Below, piece by piece: positions 1 to 5,830 of a stretch of DNA of 7,731 nucleotides. The stretch covers positions 1 to 7,731 of the forward strand of contig CAISYT010000127.1 of NCBI GenBank assembly GCA_903889785.1, in the 5' to 3' direction. Under the pieces are notes generated by a model. That model saw only the letters and a program-made list of their open reading frames with translations, was not told the DNA's origin and did no database searches. Both the position numbers and the translations under genes were made by a program. Position 1 is the stretch's first letter. Every line of letters begins with the position of its first letter. The DNA is from an uncultured Caulobacterales bacterium (GTDB taxonomy: Bacteria > Pseudomonadota > Alphaproteobacteria > Caulobacterales > Caulobacteraceae).

Positions 1-312
1 CACATTGGCGCGGACCGAGATCAGCATACCGGCAAAGCCGGCGGCACCAGAAAGTACCGCACCGATCAGGAAGCCGACGGCCGCATAGGCGCCGATCAAG
101 AGGAACAAGGCCACCAGCACGACAACCCCGACCATGCCGATCGCGGTGTACTGGCGCTTCAGGTAGGCTTGGGCGCCTTCCTGAATCGCCGCGGCGATTT
201 CCTGCATCCGTGCATTGCCGGGTGATTTTCGCAACAGCACCATTGTCTGAAACACGCCATACAACACCGCCAAAAGGCCCGCTGCTATGGCCATAACCAG
301 CCAATTACTCAT
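1..312 (-). CDS. hppA: Membrane-bound proton-pumping pyrophosphatase, N-terminal part (runs off the window)
   Basis: Integral membrane enzyme that hydrolyses inorganic pyrophosphate and uses the energy to move protons (in some homologues Na+) across the membrane. Only the first 104 codons are present; the family is usually about 700 residues with about 16 membrane helices. The ATG is at 312-310 and begins MSNWLVMAIAAG. Residues 3-27 form a hydrophobic helix, followed by the family-typical stretch EGAQAYLKRQY at residues 45-55, then two more hydrophobic segments (about 57-76 and 78-98). The catalytic DxxxxxxxD motifs and the residue that decides K+ dependence lie outside the window. No strong Shine-Dalgarno is seen; a GCGGA lies about 9 bases upstream of the ATG. 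It follows the thiL block in the same direction, as in other Caulobacterales, but a 183-base gap suggests its own promoter. Confidence 0.93.
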   Translation of the reverse strand, partial: MSNWLVMAIAAGLLAVLYGVFQTMVLLRKSPGNARMQEIAAAIQEGAQAYLKRQYTAIGMVGVVVLVALFLLIGAYAAVGFLIGAVLSGAAGFAGMLISVRANV

Positions 313-495
313 GTGTCTTGTCCGCCCTTTGTCCGACTTGGGTATGCGGCGGCGCGGCCGGATAACAACCGACAGTACACCCCTCGCCCCCTGAAATGGA
401 CGACAGCCGACAGGCTGCCTCCCCTAAAAGAGGGAGAAACTGCCAAATGCGGGGCCTAGAAGCAACCACGCGTCGGATGAAAACACTGTTCAGGC
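313..495. other. Intergenic region upstream of hppA with small inverted repeats
   Basis: No gene is supported in these 183 bases. Two small inverted repeats sit side by side: CAGCC-GACA-GGCTG at 404-417 (5-bp stem) and CTCCC-(8 nt)-GGGAG at 419-436 (5-bp stem, A/T-rich loop). Neither is followed by a T-run on either strand, so they are not typical rho-independent terminators. The region should contain the hppA promoter, reading leftward, but I could not pick -35 and -10 elements with confidence. Confidence 0.4.
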
Positions 496-928
496 CTAGT
501 TCGGGTGCGCCACTCCAAATACGCGCTGCGAATCCTGGGTCATCACCACGACCGATGAGACCTTATTGGGCCCCAGAACCGCCGAGGCGTCGCGCGTGAT
601 TGCCGCGCTTAACTTGGCCTCGTCGAGCTTCAAAAAGCTATCACCACGAGTAAAAGGGGGTACGGTAGGCAGCGTGGATCAGGGCATCACGCAAATAGGG
701 TTCACGATCGCGTGCCTTCTCCGCATCAACAGCTTTGTCTAGATTCACACGCACCCGTATATAAATGTAATTCTTGATCATTCCGCCTGAAATGACCGGC
801 AGGGCCATGGGCGTTAAATCGATGTATTGGTCGATGGATCCGTCACCCGATTCAGCCTTTGGCTTCTCTGCCGCAAACGCGGAGGCGCTAAAGCCAAGGA
901 CGATACACAGGATCAGGCCGCGGCGCAT
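496..928 (-). pseudogene. Small exported FliL-like protein, broken by a single-base frameshift
   Basis: The frame opens at ATG 928-926 with a Sec-type signal peptide (MRRGLILCIVLGFSASAFAA, probable cleavage after AFA). It continues with QYIDLTPMALPVISGG and strands like IYIRVRVNL, which resemble FliL-type domains (a hydrophobic 'vdl/vpv' strand, then a helix with LRDAL). It stops early after 95 residues at TGA-TAG. Moving one base forward in the run CCCCCTTTTAC (about 651-660) restores a convincing continuation: TRGDSFLKLDEAKL, then AVLGPNKVSSVVVMTQ, ending at TAG 498-496. The span is 433 bases, exactly 144 codons plus one base, so a single extra base explains the break; the repaired protein would be 143 residues. 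A weak AGG lies 6 bases before the ATG. It sits 35 bases after thiL in the same direction, so it was probably co-transcribed with it. FliL similarity is judged by eye. A sequencing error in the homopolymer is the main alternative to true decay. Confidence 0.75.
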
Positions 929-963
929 GCATGACCTGATAGCACCTATATCTTGACGCCCGG

Positions 964-1941
964 TTAGCCGTGACTCCAGCCAAGCTGACCAATGCGCACC
1001 GGTGCACCGCCAAACTGCACCTCCGCCCCCTCCCCAGCCTCGAATCGACCGACGACAGCCACCTCGGCGCCGGCTGCGACCCTAAAGGCCCCCAAAGCCT
1101 CGGGTGCCACAGCCATGACGATTTCATAGTCGTCGCCACCGCTGGCCAGCCCAGTGAGGCCAGCAACGCCGTCCACCTGTGCGTCCAGCCAGACGCTGGC
1201 CGACTTTGACAGTGGCAGCCGATCCAGATCGATCACGACCTTCAAGCCGCTGGCCACCGCAATATTATGAGCGTCCGCCAGCAATCCGTCGGAGACGTCA
1301 GCGCTGGCGTGGGCATAATCCTGGATCGCGGCGGCCAGATCGAAGCGCGGCTGAGGCAGGTAAAATCGCTCAAGCAGATGCGGATCGGGCGCGATCTCGC
1401 CCTTCGCCGCCAGCAGCCCGAGGTGGCCATCGCCGATCGTGCCACTCACGACCAAAAGGTCACCGGCCTTCGCCCCACCCCGTCGCACCATAGCCCCTGC
1501 AGGCGACCAGCCCAACACCGTAACGCTGGCCATGAAGGGACCCGAGGTCGATACCGTGTCGCCGCCGATCAGTGAGACGCCGAAGATGTCGCCATCCTGC
1601 GCCAGCCCCTTGACTAAGGCTTCCCGAGCCGTCCACCCAGACCCATCTGGCCAGGCTAGACTCAGCATATAGGAGAAGGGCTTTGACGCCTTCGCCGCGA
1701 GATCTGACAGGGCGGCGCGCAGCAGGCGACGACCGACCAGGTCCAGAGGTGTTTCGGGCAAAAAATGCACCCCGGCCGTCATGGCGTCCTGCGACAACAC
1801 CAGGTCAAAACCAGGCCGCCCAGGCATAACGGCAGCGTCGTCAAGTAGGTCGAGCGCGGCAGGATCACCCCGCGTCAAGGGCCGCAGCAGGCGAGCGATG
1901 CTCTCAAACTCGCCGGGATGGCGAGACTTAGACCCGTTCAT
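964..1941 (-). CDS. thiL: Thiamine-monophosphate kinase ThiL
   Basis: Cytosolic enzyme that phosphorylates thiamine monophosphate with ATP to give thiamine diphosphate, the last step of cofactor synthesis. Starting at ATG 1941 the protein has 325 residues, the usual length. Family landmarks are in order: GEFESIARL near residue 10, the metal-binding DDAAV at 34-38 (preceded by Leu where Gly is usual), DAMTAGVHF at 52-60, GGDT at 126-129, DVSDGL at 215-220 and SGGDDYE at 267-273. This is the PurM/SelD/ThiL fold. The open frame extends upstream to 2019, with another ATG at 1968, but residues before MNGSK do not look like family sequence and those starts would lie deep inside nusB. With the 1941 start the gene overlaps the end of nusB by 14 bases, pointing to coupled translation; no clear Shine-Dalgarno is visible there, so the 1968 start is not excluded. 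Confidence 0.95.
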   Translation of the reverse strand: MNGSKSRHPGEFESIARLLRPLTRGDPAALDLLDDAAVMPGRPGFDLVLSQDAMTAGVHFLPETPLDLVGRRLLRAALSDLAAKASKPFSYMLSLAWPDGSGWTAREALVKGLAQDGDIFGVSLIGGDTVSTSGPFMASVTVLGWSPAGAMVRRGGAKAGDLLVVSGTIGDGHLGLLAAKGEIAPDPHLLERFYLPQPRFDLAAAIQDYAHASADVSDGLLADAHNIAVASGLKVVIDLDRLPLSKSASVWLDAQVDGVAGLTGLASGGDDYEIVMAVAPEALGAFRVAAGAEVAVVGRFEAGEGAEVQFGGAPVRIGQLGWSHG

Positions 1942-2374
1942 CGTGGGCGATGGCGTCCAGAGCTCCATTGACGAAGCCTGGCTCGGGGCCCTCAAAAAAT
2001 GACTTGGCGATCTCGACATATTCGTCGATCACCACTTCGGTCGGCACATCTGGCCGATGCATCAGCTCATAGACACCGGCCCGAAGAGTGGCCCGTAAGG
2101 TGGCGTCAATTCGGTCGAGTTTCCAACCTGTGGCCAACCGCCGGGCGATGGCACGATCGACTCCACCCTGCTCGGCCACGATCCCGCGCACGATCTCGGC
2201 GAAGAACGCCTCATCGGCAACGGCCAGGGTCTGGCCTTCCAAGTCACGCTCAAAGCGGTACGTCGTGAATTCGGCCACGACCGTATCCACTCCCGCCTGG
2301 GCGGCTTCCATCTGGTAAAGCGCCTGGATGGCGGCCAGGCGCGCCACCGAACGCGCTTGCGGTTTTGCGGCCAT
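1928..2374 (-). CDS. nusB: Transcription antitermination factor NusB
   Basis: RNA-binding protein that, with NusE (ribosomal protein S10), binds boxA in rRNA leaders and supports processive antitermination. 148 residues, all alpha, the normal size. Recognisable blocks are ARSVARLAAIQALYQME near the N-terminus, WKLDRIDATLRATLRAGVYEL in the second half (split here only by family habit), then VPTEVVIDEYVEIAKSFF and EPGFVNGALDAIA at the C-terminus. An in-frame TTG lies one codon upstream (2377), but the ATG at 2374 is preferred: GGGAAG lies just upstream at good spacing. That ATG shares bases with the TGA stop of the preceding 48-codon ORF (TGATG), and the 3' end overlaps thiL by 14 bases. This is a tightly packed operon with probable translational coupling on both sides. 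Confidence 0.96.
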   Translation of the reverse strand: MAAKPQARSVARLAAIQALYQMEAAQAGVDTVVAEFTTYRFERDLEGQTLAVADEAFFAEIVRGIVAEQGGVDRAIARRLATGWKLDRIDATLRATLRAGVYELMHRPDVPTEVVIDEYVEIAKSFFEGPEPGFVNGALDAIAHDERV

Positions 2375-2520
2375 CAAACGCTTCCCAAAACTCGGTCACT
2401 AAACGCCAAAAATGCATGGCCTAACGACGGTGCCAGATTGATTGTCCCGTCAAACAGGACATCGCTACCCCGGAAATAAGACTCGGGCTCGACGATAAGT
2501 TCGCTCGCGCGCTGGCCCAT
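2374..2520 (-). CDS. Unidentified 48-residue ORF coupled to nrdR and nusB
   Basis: I do not recognise this protein. It begins MGQRASELIVEPESYF and ends AFSDRVLGSV. Its ATG overlaps the nrdR stop (TAATG) and its TGA overlaps the nusB start (TGATG), so it fills the gap between the two genes exactly. A good Shine-Dalgarno (GAGG, 7 bases before the ATG) lies inside the end of nrdR. No cysteine pairs, membrane segment or signal peptide are seen; composition is mixed, with a moderately hydrophobic C-terminal half. In related bacteria this position commonly holds riboflavin genes, but I see no similarity to RibD, RibE, RibBA or RibH. It may be a real small protein, a translated linker that carries ribosomes from nrdR to nusB, or the remnant of a deleted gene. 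Confidence 0.6.
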   Translation of the reverse strand: MGQRASELIVEPESYFRGSDVLFDGTINLAPSLGHAFLAFSDRVLGSV

Positions 2521-2990
2521 TACCGTACCTCATCCCCATCGCCCAGGCCTTCCTGGCCCAGGAACTTGGCAAAGTCTTCAGTCTGGCGAAAATCGCGATA
2601 GACCGACGCATAACGCACATAGGCCACGTTATCGAGCGACTTGAGCGCCGTCATGACCAGTTCGCCGACAGAACTCGACGGGAGTTCAGTCTCGCCCTGG
2701 CTTTCCAACTGTCGGACAATGCCATTGACCATCCGTTCGATGCGCTCAGGCTCGATCGGCCTTTTGCGCAGCGCGATAGAAATCGACCGGATGAGTTTCT
2801 CGCGTTCAAATGGCGCACGTCGACCAGACCGCTTCAGGATCGTTAGTTCGCGCAACTGAACGCGCTCGAAGGTCGTGAATCGGCCATCGCAGTCTGGACA
2901 CCACCGGCGGCGTCGAATTGCCGCGCCGTCTTCAGCCGGGCGGCTATCCTTGACCTGACTTTCGGCTTGGCCGCAAAAGGGGCAACGCAT
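2520..2990 (-). CDS. nrdR: Transcriptional repressor NrdR
   Basis: Nucleotide-sensing repressor of ribonucleotide reductase genes; it binds NrdR boxes in their promoters when loaded with dATP/ATP. 156 residues, the usual length. The N-terminal zinc ribbon has Cys3-x2-Cys6 (MRCPFCG) and Cys31-x2-Cys34 (WCPDC), separated by the typical VKDSRPAEDGAAIRRRR. FTTFERVQLRELTILKRSGR leads into the ATP-cone domain (about residues 47-137) with FEREKLIRSI, IERMVNGIVRQLE and NVAYVRYASVYRDF. The ATG at 2990 has AAGG 6 bases upstream. The gene lies 33 bases after glyA in the same direction, as in many alphaproteobacteria, so the two probably share a transcript. Its stop codon overlaps the start of the 48-codon ORF. 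Confidence 0.97.
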   Translation of the reverse strand: MRCPFCGQAESQVKDSRPAEDGAAIRRRRWCPDCDGRFTTFERVQLRELTILKRSGRRAPFEREKLIRSISIALRKRPIEPERIERMVNGIVRQLESQGETELPSSSVGELVMTALKSLDNVAYVRYASVYRDFRQTEDFAKFLGQEGLGDGDEVR

Positions 2991-3023
2991 GGAAGACCTT
3001 GTGTTCGCAGCGAGCCTATACCC

Positions 3024-4322
3024 CTAAGCGTAGATGGGGAAGCGGGCGGTCAAGGCCTTTACCTCTTCACGAACCGATGCCTCAACATTTGCCAGTTGGC
3101 CGTCATTGGCTGCCAAACCGTCAACCACCCGGCCAATCAATCCCCCAACCGTGCGGAACTCCGCCTCGCCAAAGCCTCGCGTGGTACCCGCCGGCGTCCC
3201 CAGGCGCACGCCCGAGGTAACGGTGAATGGGGTGGGGTCGAACGGCACGCTGTTCTTGTTGCAGGTGATGAACGCCCGCTCCAGCGCTTGCTCGGTGTCG
3301 CGCCCCGTCACGCCCTTGCGGCGCAGGTCGGCGCTCATCAGGTGGGTATCGGTACCACCAGTCACGATGGAGAGTCCCGCCGCCTGCAGGGCTTCACTCA
3401 GGGCGCGCGCATTGGCGACAACGAGATGGGCATAGGCCTTGAACTCCGGCGTCAGCGCCTCCCCGAAGGCGACAGCCTTGGCGGCGATCACATGCATCAG
3501 CGGGCCACCCTGTATGCCTGGAAAAATGGCCGAATTGATCTTCTTGGCGATCGCTTCGTCATTGGTCAGGATCATGCCGCCGCGCGGACCGCGCAGGGTC
3601 TTGTGGGTCGTGGTTGTCACCACATGGGCGTGCGGCACGGGGTTAGGGTGTGCCCCCCCGGCGACCAGACCGGCAAAATGGGCCATATCAACCATCAGAT
3701 ACGCCCCGACGCTGTCCGCCACGGCGCGGAACTTGGCAAAGTCGATCTGGCGGGAATAGGCACTGCCGCCGGCGATGATGAGTTTAGGCGACTCGCGCTT
3801 GGCGATCTCGGCCAAGGCGTCATAGTCGATAAGGCAGTCCTGCTGGCGCACAGTGTAGGGCACCGGCTTGAACCATTTGCCAGACTGGTTGGCGGGGCTG
3901 CCATGGGTCAGGTGCCCGCCAGCCGCAAGGTCCATGCCCATGAAGGCGTCGCCGGGTTTCAGCAGCGCATTGAACACCGCCTGGTTGGCCTGGCTGCCCG
4001 AATGCGGCTGCACATTGGCAAAACCCGCCCCGAACAGATGTTTGGCCCGTTCAATAGCCAGGGTCTCAATCTCGTCCACGAACTCGCAGCCACCGTAGTA
4101 GCGCTTGCCGGGGTAGCCCTCGGCGTATTTGTTGGTCAGAATCGAGCCCTGCGCCTCTAGAACCGCGCGGCTGACAATATTTTCTGAGGCAATCAGCTCG
4201 ATCTGGCTCTGCTGGCGCTCCAATTCATGTTCAATCCAGCCAGCAATAGCCGGATCGCCGCGACCCAGACACTCGCCGAAGAAGGCGGCGGTGGGTGCAA
4301 AGTCGGTCTCAGCGGGGGTCAT
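3024..4322 (-). CDS. glyA: Serine hydroxymethyltransferase
   Basis: PLP enzyme that converts serine and tetrahydrofolate to glycine and 5,10-methylene-tetrahydrofolate, the main cellular source of C1 units. 432 residues, complete. Landmarks include IELIASENIVSRAV (41-54), TNKYAEGYPGKRYYGGCE (63-80), PHSGSQAN (106-113), VDMAHFAGLVAGG (211-223) and the PLP-lysine motif TTTTHKTLRGPRGG with the Schiff-base lysine at residue 241. The C-terminal domain has the conserved TSGVRLGTPAGTTRGF. The ATG at 4322 is preceded by CGGAG at about 9 bases. It probably leads the glyA-nrdR-ORF48-nusB-thiL transcript. Its product glycine is also the substrate of the HemA encoded just upstream. Confidence 0.98.
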   Translation of the reverse strand: MTPAETDFAPTAAFFGECLGRGDPAIAGWIEHELERQQSQIELIASENIVSRAVLEAQGSILTNKYAEGYPGKRYYGGCEFVDEIETLAIERAKHLFGAGFANVQPHSGSQANQAVFNALLKPGDAFMGMDLAAGGHLTHGSPANQSGKWFKPVPYTVRQQDCLIDYDALAEIAKRESPKLIIAGGSAYSRQIDFAKFRAVADSVGAYLMVDMAHFAGLVAGGAHPNPVPHAHVVTTTTHKTLRGPRGGMILTNDEAIAKKINSAIFPGIQGGPLMHVIAAKAVAFGEALTPEFKAYAHLVVANARALSEALQAAGLSIVTGGTDTHLMSADLRRKGVTGRDTEQALERAFITCNKNSVPFDPTPFTVTSGVRLGTPAGTTRGFGEAEFRTVGGLIGRVVDGLAANDGQLANVEASVREEVKALTARFPIYA

Positions 4323-4436
4323 GACGGCGGCTCCGATTAGAAGGTGGTCCCTCTTACCCTGACCGCGAGATCGTTCAACTTTTGTTGGACCTCAACGCCC
4401 AGCGCAAGCCCGGGCGAACCCGGCTGAACTGAAGTA
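4323..4436. other. Spacer between hemA and glyA, probable site of the glyA promoter
   Basis: This 114-base gap separates hemA from glyA, both read leftward. It holds a GC-rich hairpin near the hemA end (listed separately) and a small AT-loop repeat, CAAC-TTTT-GTTG, at 4376-4387. I see no recognisable glycine, SAM or tetrahydrofolate riboswitch. No promoter elements could be assigned with confidence. Confidence 0.35.
4407..4425 (-). terminator. GC-rich hairpin after hemA, possible weak or Rho-assisted terminator
   Basis: Thirteen bases after the hemA stop, the minus strand reads CCGGG-TTCG-CCCGG, a perfect 5-bp GC stem with a TTCG loop. Two more pairs can form outside it across one bulged base. 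No T-run follows, so this is not a canonical intrinsic terminator. It could slow polymerase, protect the hemA 3' end, or act with Rho. Confidence 0.4.
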
Positions 4437-5666
4437 CTAGGCTGCGTAGCCGCCAAGGCGAGCCACGTTGCAGTGCGCCCACAGCTTCGACAAGGCGTTG
4501 ACCAAGTCTCGCATCATCTCATCGGTGTGGAACGGCGTCGGCGTAAAGCGCAGGCGCTCTGTTCCACGTGCCACCGTGGGATAATTGATCGGCTGCACAT
4601 AGATGCCGTAGTCACTGAGCAATAGATCCGAAACCAGCTTGCAGTGCACCGGATCTCCGACCATCACCGGTACGATGTGGCTCGTCGATGGCATTACCGG
4701 AAGGCTGGCCTCGACCATCATGCGCTTCAAAGTCGCCGCTCGCTCCTGATGAGCGATACGCACTTCGTTATGCGCTTTCAAATAGCGCACGCTTGCCGCC
4801 GCGCCGGCGGTCAGGGAGGGAGGCAGCGAGGTCGTGAAGATGAAGCCGCCGGCATAGGAGCGGATCGCGTCGACGATCACCGTGTCGGCAGCGATATATC
4901 CACCCATCACGCCGAATGCCTTGCCCAGGGTGCCTTCACAGATGTCGATCTGATCCATGACCCCATCGCGTTCGGCAACACCGCCGCCGCGCTGGCCGTA
5001 CATGCCGACGGCGTGCACCTCATCAAGGTAGGTCATGGCGCCGAAGCGCTTGGCCAGGGCCACGATCGCCGGGATGTCGGCGATATCGCCATCCATGGAA
5101 TAGACACTCTCGAACGCGATCAGTTTTGGTGCATCGACCGACGCAGCGACCAGCAGGGCTTCCAGGTGCGCCAGGTCATTGTGGCGAAATACGTGCTTTT
5201 CGCCCCGGCCAGCGCGGATTCCCGCGATCATCGAGGCATGGTTCTCAGAGTCCGAGAAGATGATCAGACCCGGCAGAATATTGTAGAGAGTCGAGAGTGT
5301 CGCTTCGTTAGAAACATAACCTGAGGTGAACAGCAGCGCTGCTTCCTTGCCGTGCAGATCCGCCAATTCAGCCTCGAGCTGGACGTGGCTGTGATTCGTG
5401 CCGGAGATGTTACGCGTGCCACCCGAGCCGGAACCGTGGGCGTCAATCGCCGCCTTCATCGCCTCGGTCACGACGGGGTTTTGGCCTTGGCCAAGGTAGT
5501 CATTCGAGCACCAGACCACGACTTCGGATTCGGCACCTGTTTCTGGGCTGGTCCAGGTCGCACGGGGAAACTGGCCACGATGGCGCTTGAGATCGGCAAA
5601 AACCCGATAACGCCCTTCTGACCGGACGCGTTCGACTGCGCCCTGGAAAGCCGCCTTGTAATCCAT
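4437..5666 (-). CDS. hemA: 5-aminolevulinate synthase (C4 pathway)
   Basis: PLP enzyme that condenses glycine with succinyl-CoA to 5-aminolevulinate, CoA and CO2, the committed step of haem and tetrapyrrole synthesis in alphaproteobacteria. 409 residues from ATG 5666, the usual size. The family start MDYKAAF is followed by RYRVFADLKRHRG, CSNDYLGQGQNP, GSGSGGTRNISGT, LDEVHAVGMYG (Asp215 pairs with the PLP pyridine nitrogen) and EGTLGKAFGVMGGY, with the PLP lysine at 249. A GTG two codons upstream (5672) is in frame, but GGAG lies 9 bases before the ATG and only 3 before the GTG, so the ATG is chosen. The upstream region carries a perfect FNR/FixK-type site, suggesting induction at low oxygen. 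Because the substrate glycine is made by GlyA next door, the neighbourhood makes metabolic sense. Confidence 0.97.
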   Translation of the reverse strand: MDYKAAFQGAVERVRSEGRYRVFADLKRHRGQFPRATWTSPETGAESEVVVWCSNDYLGQGQNPVVTEAMKAAIDAHGSGSGGTRNISGTNHSHVQLEAELADLHGKEAALLFTSGYVSNEATLSTLYNILPGLIIFSDSENHASMIAGIRAGRGEKHVFRHNDLAHLEALLVAASVDAPKLIAFESVYSMDGDIADIPAIVALAKRFGAMTYLDEVHAVGMYGQRGGGVAERDGVMDQIDICEGTLGKAFGVMGGYIAADTVIVDAIRSYAGGFIFTTSLPPSLTAGAAASVRYLKAHNEVRIAHQERAATLKRMMVEASLPVMPSTSHIVPVMVGDPVHCKLVSDLLLSDYGIYVQPINYPTVARGTERLRFTPTPFHTDEMMRDLVNALSKLWAHCNVARLGGYAA

Positions 5667-5816
5667 CGTCACGCGCTCCGAGCCTCGCCCGTCCTTACAC
5701 GGCGGCGAAGGCCAAATACCCTTTTACAGCCGGGGTTTCTCGCACACGGCACCCGCGGATGTCCATATCCTCTAGACCTCCTGAGAGGCGTTAGCAAAAA
5801 CGCTTCCCACGGGTCT
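5667..5816 (-). promoter_or_regulatory. Leader and probable promoter region of hemA
   Basis: The 150 bases between the FNR/FixK-type site and the hemA start hold no gene. If the site activates at the usual -41.5 position, transcription would begin near 5782, and the -10 element would fall around 5789-5795, where the minus strand reads TTTTTGCTAACG. That is a modest -10 match. Two small inverted repeats lie here: GCGTT-(6 nt)-AACGC at about 5789-5804 and CCTC-TCAG-GAGG at about 5776-5788. The promoter assignment is an inference from spacing. Confidence 0.45.
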
Positions 5817-5830
5817 TTGATATCGATCAA
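5817..5830. promoter_or_regulatory. FNR/FixK-type binding site upstream of hemA
   Basis: The sequence TTGAT-ATCG-ATCAA matches the consensus TTGAT-N4-ATCAA of the CRP/FNR family (FnrL, FixK) at all ten defined positions. It lies about 150 bases before the hemA ATG and overlaps the stop codon (5829-5827) of the upstream methyltransferase-like gene. In Rhodobacter sphaeroides FnrL is known to control hemA, so an oxygen-linked role here is plausible. The regulator itself is not in the window. Confidence 0.75.

Noticed and set aside
404..436. Tandem hairpins as a terminator or a repeat array
   Set aside because: The stems are only 5 bp, differ from each other and have no T-run; there is no repeated unit.
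396..599. Plus-strand ORF of 67 codons in the hppA-proximal gap
   Set aside because: It overlaps the frameshifted FliL-like gene on the other strand, has arginine/proline-rich composition typical of an antisense frame, and has no ribosome site or recognisable motif.
640..665. Programmed +1 frameshifting in the FliL-like gene
   Set aside because: The slippery run UUU-U is present, but the next codon is UAC rather than a stop or rare codon, and no stimulating structure was evident. A simple indel is more economical.
2374..2520. Remnant of ribH or ribD in the 48-codon ORF
   Set aside because: The fragment LIVEPESYF faintly recalls the RibH N-terminus, but nothing after it matches RibH or RibD, so the likeness is too weak to call.
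2967..4160. Long plus-strand ORF of 397 codons opposite glyA
   Set aside because: It is the antisense shadow of glyA. High-GC genes often leave long open frames on the opposite strand; its sequence shows no family features, and glyA is unmistakable.
4323..4436. Riboswitch upstream of glyA
   Set aside because: The spacer is only 114 bases and shows none of the conserved cores of glycine, SAM or tetrahydrofolate riboswitches that I can recognise.
4644..5324. Plus-strand ORF of 226 codons opposite hemA
   Set aside because: It is an antisense shadow rich in His and Asp from the reversed hemA codons, with no recognisable domain.
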